Shown piece after piece: positions 8,771 to 18,169 of a stretch of 64,000 bases of DNA. This stretch comes from Chryseobacterium culicis. Lineage in GTDB: Bacteria; Bacteroidota; Bacteroidia; Flavobacteriales; Weeksellaceae. The notes beneath the pieces are model-generated. The model did not search any database. It was not told the DNA's origin and worked only from the letters and a program-made list of their open reading frames with translations. Positions within the stretch are counted from its first letter, which is position 1; each line of letters starts with the position of its first letter. The position numbers were made by a program, and so were the translations under genes. The DNA is taken from contig NZ_PCPP01000002.1 in assembly GCF_002979755.1 (NCBI RefSeq), forward strand, positions 558,001-622,000, given 5' to 3'.

Positions 8771-10630
8771 TTATAATGTTTCAATTTCCGGAATCTGGAT
8801 TGAATATTTTTTATTATTCCATGTTGCAACTCCTACATCAGTCCATGGTTTTCCCATTTGTTTTTTTAGGAATCCTTTTTCCCAATGATAAGGGGTGGTA
8901 TCTATTTTCTTAAGCTTAATGATAAATTTAGCATCATCTAAATTTATATTATTTTGATAGGCCCAGAAAGCGGTGAAGTCCCGTATTCCTTTTTTCAGAT
9001 TAGATTGGTTGATTTCATTATTGTTGACTCTGAATGACCATTTTACCCATACTGGACCATAATAAAGAGCCGTTCCGGGGGTGCCGTCTTTTTTTATTAT
9101 TGGTAACCATGTCTCATTGCCTTTTTTGTCCATATAAGAAATAGCCACGATATGGTTGTAGTTCTTGAAGTGGTAATCCATAAAGACCGCATGATGGGTA
9201 ATTCCCAGAAAGGTTTTGGAAGACCTTTCCACAGCATCTGAAAAAATGTTTATGACCCGGCTGATAGAAGTTTTTTCAAAGCCTCCTTTATTCCCTATAG
9301 AATTGTAGGAGATAATCACCTGAATCAGGATAATAAAGTAAAGCCCCGATTTAATTCCTGATATTTTCAGATCTTTTAAAGTATAGTTCTGGAGGATTTT
9401 AAAACTATCCTCATCCTGAGGTAATGTAGGAGGAGTGTAGCCACAGTTTTCTTCGGTGCAGCGTTCTGTATTTCTGTTTTTGGCGACAAATTGATATACG
9501 GATTTTCCCAAATGATAGATCCCGGGAACTCTTAAAAACCAACTGATCGGTTTTAGATAGATAATAGAATCAAAAACCTGAATATAGGTATCTAATCCTT
9601 TATAAATTTTTCCATTTCTGATAGAATGAATATCATTCAAAAGATCATCAACGGGTATGTTTTTTAGCAATTCCTCCTGTTCAGCATAATACTGCACCGT
9701 TTTAAAATCTATTCTTCCGGCAATATCAAAATGTTGAATGATAATCTTTGTACGGTTACACAAAGGGCATTCACCATCATAATAAAATACCATTTTTTTT
9801 GGGGTCCTGCTTGTTGCAAATAGTTTTTCCCAACATGCAACAGGAACCATTAATAAATATATAGAGCACATCCCTAATCCAAACCAGGGGATAGGATAGC
9901 AGACAGATATTCCCAGATGTAAACCTAAACCAATAATGAGTAAAGGGACACGCCATTTTTTACGGAAAAAAGTAAAAATAAATATCAGTTCGAAGAGTAA
10001 CGTAAGGTACCCCAAAAATAGCATCAGATATTCCTGATCCAAAATATCCGGAATAGAAAAAAAGTTGGTAAAAGGAAAGCTGGTAGGATACCATACTCCT
10101 AAACCTCTAGTCCAGTAAGAAGATGAAGATTTGTAAAATATAGAGTCAAAATATACAAATGCAATCCCAATAAAAATGGGTATAAGATAGCTTAGAACGC
10201 TTACTTTTTTAGGAGGCTCATAGGTAAAACGGGTATTGGAATATTTTAGCTTTAGAATAAGACGGTCTAATGACAAATTTCTTGATATGGGTAAAAATAA
10301 AATCAGGAAATTGATCCCAAGGTAAGCATAAAACATATGGTATTCATAAGTGTTGATGCTTCCAATGAGAATAATGGTCATCAGATAATTGATAATGGTT
10401 GCTAATCTGGTAAAGAGGCCGAATATAATAAAGATGATAGCGATCATCCAGATTTTAATAGGAATTCCAAAATCAATTTCTGCGGGGTTTATGAAAGGTA
10501 CTTTATCAAAAATCAAATGTCTGAAATAATTGAATTGAGTAACACTGCATAATAATACCAATGAATAAACAATTCTGAATATAGCGAGCCCCAATCCTGA
10601 GATTTTTTTATTATATAATCTTTTAATCAT
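8771..10630 (-). CDS. HTTM-DCC fusion membrane protein
   Basis: 619 aa. Residues 1-270 are a multi-pass membrane region resembling the HTTM domain (vitamin K-dependent carboxylase-like family). Residues 280-395 are a DCC (DUF393) thioredoxin-like domain with YYDGECPLC at 283-291, the Asp-Cys-x-x-Cys motif that names the family. One more membrane helix (about 425-445) precedes a C-terminal soluble domain of about 170 residues that I do not recognise. HTTM-DCC fusions are known in Bacteroidota but their function is not established. Here the gene is embedded in a glycan operon: its start overlaps the GT4 stop by 8 bp. A thiol/disulfide or lipid-linked modification role is only a guess. Confidence 0.78.
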   Translation of the reverse strand: MIKRLYNKKISGLGLAIFRIVYSLVLLCSVTQFNYFRHLIFDKVPFINPAEIDFGIPIKIWMIAIIFIIFGLFTRLATIINYLMTIILIGSINTYEYHMFYAYLGINFLILFLPISRNLSLDRLILKLKYSNTRFTYEPPKKVSVLSYLIPIFIGIAFVYFDSIFYKSSSSYWTRGLGVWYPTSFPFTNFFSIPDILDQEYLMLFLGYLTLLFELIFIFTFFRKKWRVPLLIIGLGLHLGISVCYPIPWFGLGMCSIYLLMVPVACWEKLFATSRTPKKMVFYYDGECPLCNRTKIIIQHFDIAGRIDFKTVQYYAEQEELLKNIPVDDLLNDIHSIRNGKIYKGLDTYIQVFDSIIYLKPISWFLRVPGIYHLGKSVYQFVAKNRNTERCTEENCGYTPPTLPQDEDSFKILQNYTLKDLKISGIKSGLYFIILIQVIISYNSIGNKGGFEKTSISRVINIFSDAVERSSKTFLGITHHAVFMDYHFKNYNHIVAISYMDKKGNETWLPIIKKDGTPGTALYYGPVWVKWSFRVNNNEINQSNLKKGIRDFTAFWAYQNNINLDDAKFIIKLKKIDTTPYHWEKGFLKKQMGKPWTDVGVATWNNKKYSIQIPEIETL

Positions 10631-11945
10631 TCTGTTCTAATATTTTTGAGAATATTGCTGAGGCATACTCATACGATGAAAATTCTTCTACCTGCTTTAC
10701 CGCATTTTTAGAAAATACGCTGTAAGAATCTTTATCCAATTCAAAAATCTTTTTTATTCCGTCTGCTAATTTTCGGCTGTCTTTCAATGGTGCTTTATAT
10801 CCATTATAGTCATTGATTACCATATTCATAACGACTCCTGTATCAAAACCTACCACAGGTGTTCCGCAGGCCAGAGCTTCCGAAACCATCATTGGTCCGG
10901 AATCTTCAATAGATGAGTTGATGAAGATATCAGCTGCCTGATACAATAATGACAATAATCTATAATCTTTTATATAATCTATTTTTTGCTTTTTAAAAGT
11001 GACCTTGTCAAATTCTTCATTGACGGTATTAGAAACAACAAGAAGCACAATTTTTTCTTTTAATTCTTGGGGTAATTCCTGGTCCAGCAGTTCAAGAGCT
11101 TCTATCAGATAGGCAAAACCTTTTCTTGGGTCTTCCATATTCTGAGCCCCTGTTAAAATATAAAAACAGTCATCAGATAATGAAAATATTTGTTTTGCTA
11201 TTGGCTTGTTTCTATCATTGAGCAGGGTAGTGTCAATTAAACTATTAATATTATAAATTGTCTTTTGGTCTTTATAAATTTTTGAGTTTTGAGCCTGTAT
11301 CAATGTTAGCCCTGAGCCTGCAATGATTTTGAAATTGGCTTTTTTAGCATTTTCATATTTTCTTTCAAAATTATTTTTAGCTATTACTTTTTCATCTTCT
11401 TTTGTAATAGCAGGACAATTTTCATCACATCCTCTGACATAACCATCACATCCCCAGGAAAAATGACATCCTCCAGTGAAATGATTCATATCTACGGTGA
11501 TATTATATATTTTTGCCTGCGTTGCATTATATAGATTAAGAAGATCTGTGCTGTTGAGAAAGTCAATAGTCATCCCAGTAAAAACAAAATCCGGTGTAAA
11601 TCCTGTTGTTTTTAATAAGCTGTCAATATTGATGTTTTCTGTTATTTCGTCTTTACTGAAGAAAGAATATTTTCTGTCTGTGCTAATTGTTTTTTTTGTC
11701 TCTTTAGGGGTTGCTATATTAAGTCTGGTTTTGACTTTGTTAATCACGGAAGTCAGTAAACCCGGCTTTACAGCAGTAGAAGAGGGAGGATTATAGGCTT
11801 TAATGAATTCTTCATTCTTTGTTTTATGTTTCACGCACATGACTACTTCATGTCCCATATTTTTCATGATATGAGCTACTTTGTACATGGCTTCATAAGC
11901 ACCATTTACATCACCTGTAGAAAGAATTAATACTTTTTTACCCAT
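10623..11945 (-). CDS. Family 4 glycosyltransferase (GT-B fold)
   Basis: 440 aa. The N-terminal Rossmann domain opens KKVLILSTGDVNGAYEAM with the glycine-rich acceptor loop. The C-terminal domain holds SIEDSGPMMVSEALACGTPVV, the E-x7-E retaining motif of GT4 that binds the nucleotide sugar. A four-cysteine patch at 160, 166, 173 and 177 (GGCHFSWGC ... GCDENC) is typical of one GT4 subgroup and could bind a metal or form a structural knot. No membrane anchor. The gene lies 4 nt after wzt, and its stop overlaps the HTTM-DCC start by 8 bp. Sugar donor unknown. Confidence 0.9.
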   Translation of the reverse strand: MGKKVLILSTGDVNGAYEAMYKVAHIMKNMGHEVVMCVKHKTKNEEFIKAYNPPSSTAVKPGLLTSVINKVKTRLNIATPKETKKTISTDRKYSFFSKDEITENINIDSLLKTTGFTPDFVFTGMTIDFLNSTDLLNLYNATQAKIYNITVDMNHFTGGCHFSWGCDGYVRGCDENCPAITKEDEKVIAKNNFERKYENAKKANFKIIAGSGLTLIQAQNSKIYKDQKTIYNINSLIDTTLLNDRNKPIAKQIFSLSDDCFYILTGAQNMEDPRKGFAYLIEALELLDQELPQELKEKIVLLVVSNTVNEEFDKVTFKKQKIDYIKDYRLLSLLYQAADIFINSSIEDSGPMMVSEALACGTPVVGFDTGVVMNMVINDYNGYKAPLKDSRKLADGIKKIFELDKDSYSVFSKNAVKQVEEFSSYEYASAIFSKILEQND

Positions 11946-11949
11946 TATT

Positions 11950-13185
11950 TTACATCCATATTACAGGAGGAGTGATAATTCCGTTATCTGTATCTCCGGC
12001 AAGGAAATTCTCATGTCCTGTTTCAATGATATTAAGTTGTATACCTCCTTTTATGATATCGTACAATTCTACTGACGGAGTATCTATAGCGACTGAAAGT
12101 ACATAAGTATTAGGTATTAATTTACCACCTTCAATCTTTATTGTGAAATTGTTCTCATTTTTTTCTTCAAATACTTTTCTTGTGATGAAGATTACATTTT
12201 CAAATTTATCTAAAACCGCAACATTAACCCTGATACCTGTATTTACACTTCTATTGATAAAACTCAAATCTATGTTGATGTCTTCATTATGCCCAAATTC
12301 TGTGGTTTCTACAGATTTATCATTGTATACTTTCACTTTTTGAATCTGAGCTTTTTTGCTTATATCTTCAATGTACCTGAATTCAATATTAGGAGACAGC
12401 TCATTGATAATATAATTTTCCAACACACTATTGATGTCTCCGCGATGGGATACCTGCCCGTTTTTCATTAATATACCTGATGTGCAAAGTTGCTTGACAG
12501 CTGCCATATTATGACTTACAAAAAGAATAGTTCTTCCTTCCCCTTTGGTTACATCATTCATTTTTCCCAGGCATTTTTTCTGAAATTCGGCATCTCCAAC
12601 GGCCAGAACTTCATCTACAATAAGAATTTCAGATTCCAAATGAGCAGCAACTGCAAAAGCCAGACGAACATACATTCCGGAAGAATATCTTTTAACAGGA
12701 GTATCAATGTATCTTTCAACCCCGGAGAAGGCTACAATTTCATCAAATTTTCGTTTGATCTCTTTGCGGGTCATTCCTAGAATGGCTCCATTTAAAAATA
12801 CGTTTTCTCTTCCTGTCATTTCCGGATGGAAGCCTGTGCCTACTTCTAATAAAGAAGCTATTCTTCCATTCGTATATATTTTTCCTGTAGTGGGTTTTGT
12901 TACTTTACTCAATAATTTAAGCAATGTGGATTTCCCGGCTCCATTTCTTCCAATGATTCCTACAGCATCTCCTTTTTCAATTTCAAAATTAATATCACGA
13001 AGAGACCATACGTATTCAGAATCTCCTTTTGTCGTTCTGTCGTTGGTTTCTCCAATTTTCAGATAAGGATCTTCCTTCCCTCTTACTTTATGCCAGAATC
13101 TGTTTAAATCATGAGAAAGAGTTCCTGTTCCGACTTGTCCCAGACGGTATTGTTTTGATATGTTTTCTGCTTTTAAAGCCAGCAT
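11950..13185 (-). CDS. wzt: O-antigen/teichoic-type polysaccharide ABC exporter, ATP-binding subunit
   Basis: 411 aa. Residues 1-250 are an ABC nucleotide-binding domain: Walker A GRNGAGKST at 79-87, a Y-S-S-G-M-Y signature, Walker B LIVDEVLAVGD and the switch His in FVSHN. Residues 270-411 match a Wzt C-terminal carbohydrate-binding domain, which in E. coli O8/O9a recognises the modified non-reducing end of the finished glycan. That implies full-length chains are built in the cytoplasm and exported, rather than the Wzx/Wzy route. It pairs with the permease encoded immediately upstream. Whether the product is O-antigen or capsule is not resolved. Confidence 0.93.
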   Translation of the reverse strand: MLALKAENISKQYRLGQVGTGTLSHDLNRFWHKVRGKEDPYLKIGETNDRTTKGDSEYVWSLRDINFEIEKGDAVGIIGRNGAGKSTLLKLLSKVTKPTTGKIYTNGRIASLLEVGTGFHPEMTGRENVFLNGAILGMTRKEIKRKFDEIVAFSGVERYIDTPVKRYSSGMYVRLAFAVAAHLESEILIVDEVLAVGDAEFQKKCLGKMNDVTKGEGRTILFVSHNMAAVKQLCTSGILMKNGQVSHRGDINSVLENYIINELSPNIEFRYIEDISKKAQIQKVKVYNDKSVETTEFGHNEDINIDLSFINRSVNTGIRVNVAVLDKFENVIFITRKVFEEKNENNFTIKIEGGKLIPNTYVLSVAIDTPSVELYDIIKGGIQLNIIETGHENFLAGDTDNGIITPPVIWM

Positions 13186-13219
13186 GTTTTTTAAATTTTA
13201 ATTTTTAAACAGCAAATAA

Positions 13220-14068
13220 TTACACTGTATCCATAAAAGTTTTCTCAACTTTATTGAAAATCACAACTCCTATTGCCATGATGATGATGATGATAACAGA
13301 GCTCATGCCTAACATAAGAGGAGAGAAGTCACCAACACCTAACCATGCATATTTAAAACATTCGAAGATCCCTGTTAAAGGGTTATATAAAGCAAGTTTT
13401 TTGAAAATACCGCTGAGAGAAGAAATAGGATAGATGACAGGGGTTGCATACATATATAAACTCACCCCAAAGCCCAGCAACATGGTAAGATCTTTATACT
13501 TTGTTGTAAGCGCAGAAAAAATCATGCCCAGCCCCAAAGAAAAAAGAGCCATCAGTAAAATAAGTACAGGAGTTGCCAGAACCCAGATATTAGGATGAAC
13601 CATTCCTTCGTTCAGGTAATATGCCCACGCAAGAATAAATAAAAGAAACTGAACCCCAAACCTCATTAGATTAGAGATCACAATGGATAATGGAGTGACG
13701 AGCCTTGGAAAATATACTTTTCCGAAGATTCCTGCATTTCCTGTAAAAGTAGAGGAGGTAGCCAGTAATGATGCCGAAAAGTAGTTCCAGAGAGTAACAC
13801 CTGCCAGGTAAAAAAGGAGCGGCGGAGCTCCATCTGTAGGTAATTTGGCGATTCTTCCAAAAATAACCAGATATACGATGGTTGTTAAGATGGGATTGAT
13901 AAAAAACCAGATCGGTCCTAAAATAGTCTGCTTAAAACTGGACACGAAATCTCTTTTTACAAACATATAAACAAGATCTTTGTATCTCCAGACTTCTTTT
14001 AGCTTCAAGTCAAATAACGAATGATCAGCATCAATCGTTTCAGTCCACTTCTGTTGTGGTTCATTCAT
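13220..14068 (-). CDS. wzm: Polysaccharide ABC exporter permease (ABC-2 type)
   Basis: 282 aa from the ATG at 14068. A TTG 18 bp upstream is in frame, but it overlaps a TAnnTTTG -7 element and adds only six residues, so the ATG is preferred. The soluble start (NEPQQKWTETIDADHSLFDLKLKEVWRYKDLV) is followed by KRDFVSSFKQTILGPIWFFINP, the hallmark of Wzm/RfbA permeases, and about six membrane helices. It moves the undecaprenyl-linked glycan across the inner membrane together with Wzt. First gene of its transcription unit, behind the terminator of rfbA. Confidence 0.93.
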   Translation of the reverse strand: MNEPQQKWTETIDADHSLFDLKLKEVWRYKDLVYMFVKRDFVSSFKQTILGPIWFFINPILTTIVYLVIFGRIAKLPTDGAPPLLFYLAGVTLWNYFSASLLATSSTFTGNAGIFGKVYFPRLVTPLSIVISNLMRFGVQFLLFILAWAYYLNEGMVHPNIWVLATPVLILLMALFSLGLGMIFSALTTKYKDLTMLLGFGVSLYMYATPVIYPISSLSGIFKKLALYNPLTGIFECFKYAWLGVGDFSPLMLGMSSVIIIIIMAIGVVIFNKVEKTFMDTV

Positions 14069-14083
14069 CTGTGTAAGTTTTTG

Positions 14084-14091
14084 CAAATTTA
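14084..14091 (-). promoter_or_regulatory. Putative -7 element for the wzm-wzt operon
   Basis: Reads TAAATTTG on the minus strand, an exact TAnnTTTG match, placed 16-23 nt before the wzm ATG. It sits just downstream of the rfbA terminator, where a new promoter is expected. No clear -33 TTG at 19-21 bp. Confidence 0.55.
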
Positions 14092-14189
14092 TAATAATTA
14101 ATTCTTACCGTATTTCTTAGTTTATGTATTTTCATTGTAAATAAAACTAAAAATCAACAACTAATATATTGATATTTGACGGTATGAAC

Positions 14190-14217
14190 AAAAACTATTG
14201 GCCATAAAGCCAATAGT
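14190..14217 (-). terminator. Intrinsic terminator after rfbA
   Basis: Nine-bp perfect stem ACTATTGGC/GCCAATAGT (arms at 14194-14202 and 14209-14217) with a six-base loop. On the minus strand it is followed by a run of five T. It lies 26 nt beyond the rfbA stop and separates the ugd-rfbB-rfbA unit from the wzm unit. Confidence 0.8.
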
Positions 14218-14242
14218 CTATGATTTTTATAAATTCTATTTA

Positions 14243-15106
14243 TTATTTTCTGATAAGTTGTTTCAAATATTCACCGTATCCGCTTTTACCATATTTGGTA
14301 GCTGTTTCCAGCAGTTTGTCTTCATCAATGAATTTGTTTCTGAAGGCAATTTCTTCGATACATCCGATTTTAAACCCTTGTCTTTTTTCAATTACGCTTA
14401 CAAATTCTGAAGCGTCATGAAGAGAATCAAAAGTTCCTGTATCCAGCCATGCAGTTCCTCTGTTTAGAACAGCTACTTCAAGCTTTCCATTGTTTAAATA
14501 AACATTGTTGATATCTGTGATTTCCAGTTCCCCTCTTGCAGAAGGTTTGATATTTTTAGCAATTTCCACTACATTGTTGTCGTAAAAATAAAGACCAGGA
14601 ACAGCGTAGTTTGATTTCGGATTTAAAGGTTTTTCTTCAATAGAAACGGCTTTCAGATCCTTGTCAAATTCTACTACCCCATATCTTTCAGGGTCTGCTA
14701 CGTGGTAAGCAAAAACAACACCTCCCTTAGGGTTGGTTTTATTCTTAAGCAATGTTCCCATTTCTGAGCCGTAGAAAATATTATCACCCAATACCAGGGC
14801 AGCGGGATCATTACCAATAAACTGTTCGCCCAGAATAAAAGCTTGTGCTAAACCGTCCGGGCTAGGCTGTACAACATATTCTATATTACAGCCGATTTGG
14901 GAACCGTCGCCCAAAAGTTTGATAAAACCTGCCTGGTCATGTGGAGTAGTGATGATGAGAATATCCTTTATTCCTGCTAAAAGTAATGTGGAAAGAGGAT
15001 AGTAGATCATAGGTTTGTCGTAAACAGGCATCAGCTGCTTGCTTACTGCGATTGTTAGAGGGTAAAGTCTTGTTCCGGAACCTCCGGCTAATATTATTCC
15101 TTTCAT
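14243..15106 (-). CDS. rfbA: Glucose-1-phosphate thymidylyltransferase
   Basis: 287 aa, normal length for RmlA/RfbA. Nucleotidyltransferase signature [11 protein letters not shown] at residues 8-18; [11 protein letters not shown] and LGDNIFYG contact substrate; LEITDINN is typical of the family. Converts glucose-1-phosphate and dTTP to dTDP-glucose in the cytoplasm, the entry point for RfbB and the RffA-type transaminase of this locus. It ends the ugd-rfbB-small protein-rfbA unit, lying 1 nt after the small secreted protein gene and followed by a terminator. Confidence 0.96.
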   Translation of the reverse strand: MKGIILAGGSGTRLYPLTIAVSKQLMPVYDKPMIYYPLSTLLLAGIKDILIITTPHDQAGFIKLLGDGSQIGCNIEYVVQPSPDGLAQAFILGEQFIGNDPAALVLGDNIFYGSEMGTLLKNKTNPKGGVVFAYHVADPERYGVVEFDKDLKAVSIEEKPLNPKSNYAVPGLYFYDNNVVEIAKNIKPSARGELEITDINNVYLNNGKLEVAVLNRGTAWLDTGTFDSLHDASEFVSVIEKRQGFKIGCIEEIAFRNKFIDEDKLLETATKYGKSGYGEYLKQLIRK

Positions 15107-15107
15107 T

Positions 15108-15569
15108 TTATTGTGTGGATTTTTCTTTTAAAATCTTATTGACTTCATGGCTGATTTCATTGTCCAGATTATGAATTATAATATCTGAGGAAAATATATA
15201 ATTGCTGGATTTCAAATTCGGATTTTCATCATAAAATTGAATCAAATTCACCAGATTCTTTTCAGTCAAATTCATGAAATCAAAATAGAGTTTATCTTTT
15301 TCTGAATAATTATGTCTTATTCTATTAAGGATGATTTTCTTTTCTTCTGTATTTAAAATTTCGAAATTTTTACCATTTTCATGCTGCATAGACTTTCTGA
15401 ACAATAGTAAGTTGGCTGTTTTCATCAATGAGTCATTATATCCACTCACTTCAATAAGCTTATCAATAAGTTTCTTTTGGGTTTCAGTGGGATATTTGGT
15501 CTGAATGACAGATTGCGAATACAACAAAGCTGAGAAAATCACGAAAAATAAAAATAAGTACTTTTTCAT
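15108..15569 (-). CDS. Small exported hypothetical protein, possibly DUF2059-like
   Basis: 153 aa. A clear signal peptide ([19 protein letters not shown], cleavage about residue 19) and a charged, mainly helical mature part. The segment [18 protein letters not shown] resembles the C-terminal part of DUF2059 proteins, but the match is weak and I would not transfer any function. It is wedged between rfbB (1-nt gap) and rfbA (1-nt gap), so it is translated from the same message as two cytoplasmic dTDP-sugar enzymes, odd for a periplasmic protein. Confidence 0.72.
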   Translation of the reverse strand: MKKYLFLFFVIFSALLYSQSVIQTKYPTETQKKLIDKLIEVSGYNDSLMKTANLLLFRKSMQHENGKNFEILNTEEKKIILNRIRHNYSEKDKLYFDFMNLTEKNLVNLIQFYDENPNLKSSNYIFSSDIIIHNLDNEISHEVNKILKEKSTQ

Positions 15570-15570
15570 T

Positions 15571-16650
15571 TTACGAATATTGCTTTTCGTAATACTTTTG
15601 GTAATCTCCGCTGGTTACATTTTCAAGCCATTCTTTGTTTTCAAGATACCAGTCGATGGTTTTTCCTAAACCTTCTTCGAAAGTTACCGATGGTTTCCAG
15701 CCTAAATCTTTATTTAATTTTGTAGCATCAATGGCGTAACGTTTATCATGGCCTGGTCTGTCTTTTACAAAAGTGATCAGTTTTTCAGAATAGCCTTCCG
15801 GTCTTTCCAGTTTGGCATCCATTTGTTTAATCAGCTCTTTTACAAGATCAATATTCTGCCACTCATTGAATCCTCCGATATTATAAGTTTCACCCGTTTT
15901 AGCTTCTTTAAAAATCTGATGAATGGCTCTGGCGTGGTCAATGACAAATAACCAGTCTCTGGTGTACTTTCCATCCCCATAAATAGGAAGCGGTTTTTCA
16001 TTGATAATATTAGAAATACAAAGTGGAATCAGCTTTTCAGGGAAATGATTCGGGCCGTAGTTGTTAGAACAGTTCGACACAATGAATGGCATTCCATAGG
16101 TATTTCCATACGCTCTTACCAGATGGTCTGAAGCAGCTTTTGAAGCGGAATATGGAGATTGAGGATCATAGGATGTCGTTTCTAAAAAGAAACCTGTTTC
16201 CCCTAAACTTCCATATACTTCATCTGTAGAAATGTGATAAAAAAGGTTGTTTCTTTTTTCATCGGGGAATCTGCCATGAGTATGATCAGGATTTAATGTC
16301 CAGAACTCTTTACAAAGATTAAGAAGATTAGCTGTTCCGTTTACATTGGTATTGATAAATGCCATTGGATCGGTAATACTTCTGTCTACGTGGCTTTCTG
16401 CTGCTAAATGTACAACAGCATCAGGGTTGTATTTTTCAAAAACTTTTCTGAGTTCTTCGGGTTTTGTAATATCCGCTTTTTCGAAAACATAATTGGGTTC
16501 ATCTTCAATGTCCTTTAAGTTTTCCAGATTTCCGGCGTAGGTAAGAGCATCGAGATTGATGATCTTAGTATCCGGATTGTTTTTTACAAATTCTCTTACA
16601 ACATGGGAGCCGATAAATCCGGCACCTCCTGTAATGATAATGTTTTTCAT
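15571..16650 (-). CDS. rfbB: dTDP-glucose 4,6-dehydratase
   Basis: 359 aa. Rossmann motif GGAGFIGS at residues 8-15, the active-site STDEVYG, the catalytic Tyr-x3-Lys in YSASKAASD, and NNYGPNHFPEKLIP are all present. Extended SDR of normal length. Converts dTDP-glucose to dTDP-4-keto-6-deoxyglucose. With rfbA present and rfbC/rfbD absent from the window, the keto sugar is most simply used by the RffA-type transaminase encoded at 5682-6824. Starts 4 nt after the ugd stop. Confidence 0.97.
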   Translation of the reverse strand: MKNIIITGGAGFIGSHVVREFVKNNPDTKIINLDALTYAGNLENLKDIEDEPNYVFEKADITKPEELRKVFEKYNPDAVVHLAAESHVDRSITDPMAFINTNVNGTANLLNLCKEFWTLNPDHTHGRFPDEKRNNLFYHISTDEVYGSLGETGFFLETTSYDPQSPYSASKAASDHLVRAYGNTYGMPFIVSNCSNNYGPNHFPEKLIPLCISNIINEKPLPIYGDGKYTRDWLFVIDHARAIHQIFKEAKTGETYNIGGFNEWQNIDLVKELIKQMDAKLERPEGYSEKLITFVKDRPGHDKRYAIDATKLNKDLGWKPSVTFEEGLGKTIDWYLENKEWLENVTSGDYQKYYEKQYS

Positions 16651-16654
16651 TTAT

Positions 16655-17968
16655 TTATTTTGAGATGGTCTTTCTTCCTATACTTTTATAATGGAATCCA
16701 TTTTGTTCAGGGATTTCCAAGGGATACATATTTCTACCGTCAAAAATGACTTTGTTTTTCATTTTTTTAGCCATAAGCTCAAAATTAGGATTTTTGAATT
16801 CAGGCCATTCTGTAGCAATAAATAGTGCATCTGCATTTTCCAGTGCATCATACATTCCTTTGGCATATTGTATTTTATTGCCTAGACGTTTTTGAACATT
16901 GCTTTCTGCTACAGCATCATACGCTATAATCTCTGCACCTTTCTCCAGCAGAAGCGCGATATTGTCTAAAGACGAAGCTTCTCTGATGTCATCCGTGTTT
17001 GCTTTGAAGGCGAGTCCCCACATGGCAATTTTCTTTCCTTCAATATTTCCACCAAAATATTTTTCAATTTCAGAGACTAAGATTACTTTCTGGGTTGTAT
17101 TTACTTTTTCCGTAGCTTCAAGAATCTGGAAATTAAAATCTTCCTGCTTTCCTGATTTTATAAGCGCTTTTACATCTTTAGGGAAACAGCTTCCGCCATA
17201 TCCGATTCCCGGGAATAAGAATCTATGCCCAATTCTGTCGTCACTACCCATTCCCAGTCTTACCTTGTCTACATCAGCGCCTACTTTTTCACAATAGTTG
17301 GCAATCTCATTCATAAAGGTGATTTTTACCGCTAAAAATGAATTTGCTGCATATTTGGTAAGTTCTGAAGACTTCTCGTCCATGAAAATAATAGGAATTC
17401 CGGTATTGGTGAAAGGCTGATATATTTTAGACATGATATCTTTTGCTCTTTCTGAGCTGGCACCTACAACGACTCTTGAGGGGTTCATGGAGTCTTCAAC
17501 GGCAAAGCCTTCTCTTAAGAATTCAGGATTTGAAACGACATCAAAAGGAATGTCTGTTTTAGAAGAGATCGTTTCTCTTACCCTGTCTGCGGTTCCTACA
17601 GGAACAGTACTTTTATTTACAATGACTTTGTACTCAGTCATCAGATCGCCAATATTATTAGCTACCTGAAGTATATAAGATAAATCTGCAGATCCGTCTT
17701 CACCCGGAGGGGTTGGCAGTGCAAGATATATTACTTCGCTTTTGTCTAAAGCTTCTTTAAGGTTGGTAGTGAAAAATAATCTTTCAGACTGGATGTTTCT
17801 TAAAAACATTTCTTCAAGGTTCGGCTCATAGATGGGAACAACGCCGTTTTTCATACCTTCTACTTTTTTTTCATCAATATCAACACAGTATACTGAATTG
17901 CCAAGTTCTGCCAGAGTAGTTCCTGTAACTAATCCCACATAACCTGTTCCTACAATCGTTATATTCAA
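16655..17968 (-). CDS. ugd: UDP-glucose/GDP-mannose dehydrogenase family protein (UDP-glucose 6-dehydrogenase)
   Basis: 437 aa. NAD-binding GTGYVGL at residues 7-13, the catalytic Cys in GIGYGGSCFPKD, and a C-terminal UDP-binding domain with KIAMWGLAFKANTDDIREA. Oxidises UDP-glucose to UDP-glucuronate, a precursor for acidic surface polysaccharide. The start is TTG (no ATG in frame before the conserved N-terminus). First gene of the minus-strand locus, with a TAnnTTTG box 26-33 nt upstream and the rimP operon diverging on the other side. UDP-ManNAc dehydrogenase is a less likely alternative. Confidence 0.92.
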   Translation of the reverse strand: MNITIVGTGYVGLVTGTTLAELGNSVYCVDIDEKKVEGMKNGVVPIYEPNLEEMFLRNIQSERLFFTTNLKEALDKSEVIYLALPTPPGEDGSADLSYILQVANNIGDLMTEYKVIVNKSTVPVGTADRVRETISSKTDIPFDVVSNPEFLREGFAVEDSMNPSRVVVGASSERAKDIMSKIYQPFTNTGIPIIFMDEKSSELTKYAANSFLAVKITFMNEIANYCEKVGADVDKVRLGMGSDDRIGHRFLFPGIGYGGSCFPKDVKALIKSGKQEDFNFQILEATEKVNTTQKVILVSEIEKYFGGNIEGKKIAMWGLAFKANTDDIREASSLDNIALLLEKGAEIIAYDAVAESNVQKRLGNKIQYAKGMYDALENADALFIATEWPEFKNPNFELMAKKMKNKVIFDGRNMYPLEIPEQNGFHYKSIGRKTISK

Positions 17969-17993
17969 AATGTTTGTTTTAAAATTCTAAAGA

Positions 17994-18001
17994 CAAAAGT
18001 A
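17994..18001 (-). promoter_or_regulatory. -7 element for ugd-rfbB-rfbA
   Basis: Minus strand reads TACTTTTG, an exact TAnnTTTG match, 26 nt before the ugd TTG start in the divergent ugd/rimP intergenic region. Confidence 0.6.
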
Positions 18002-18076
18002 ATAAAAATCCTCTGACATATTCTTTTAATTTATTGTAAATGAATCCGGCGCTATTTACTTGATACTTAAGATAAT

Positions 18077-18107
18077 TTTGTGTTTTTAGAAAAAAAGCTT
18101 ATATTTG
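18077..18107 (+). promoter_or_regulatory. Promoter of rimP-nusA-infB
   Basis: A -33 TTTG at 18077-18080 and -7 TATATTTG at 18100-18107, separated by 19 bp, fit the Bacteroidota consensus TTTG-N19-TAnnTTTG. The predicted transcript start at about 18110 leaves a leader of about 73 nt before the rimP ATG. Confidence 0.8.
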
Positions 18108-18112
18108 CAATG

Positions 18113-18169
18113 GATTTACGGAAAAAATGGGAAGGCTTCGGAAGAAAGCCTTTTTTCGTACTGTAAATC
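18113..18169 (+). promoter_or_regulatory. Structured leader with terminator-like hairpin before rimP
   Basis: An outer stem GATTTAC (18113-18119) / GTAAATC (18163-18169) encloses an inner stem AAGGCTT (18132-18138) / AAGCCTT (18146-18152), which is followed by further U residues to 18156. The whole lies in the untranslated leader. It could attenuate transcription or be a binding site for an operon product such as NusA; this is inference. Confidence 0.5.

Noticed and set aside
12143..13066. Plus-strand frames opposite wzt
   Set aside because: They are complementary shadows of the ABC ATPase with no start context or family resemblance.
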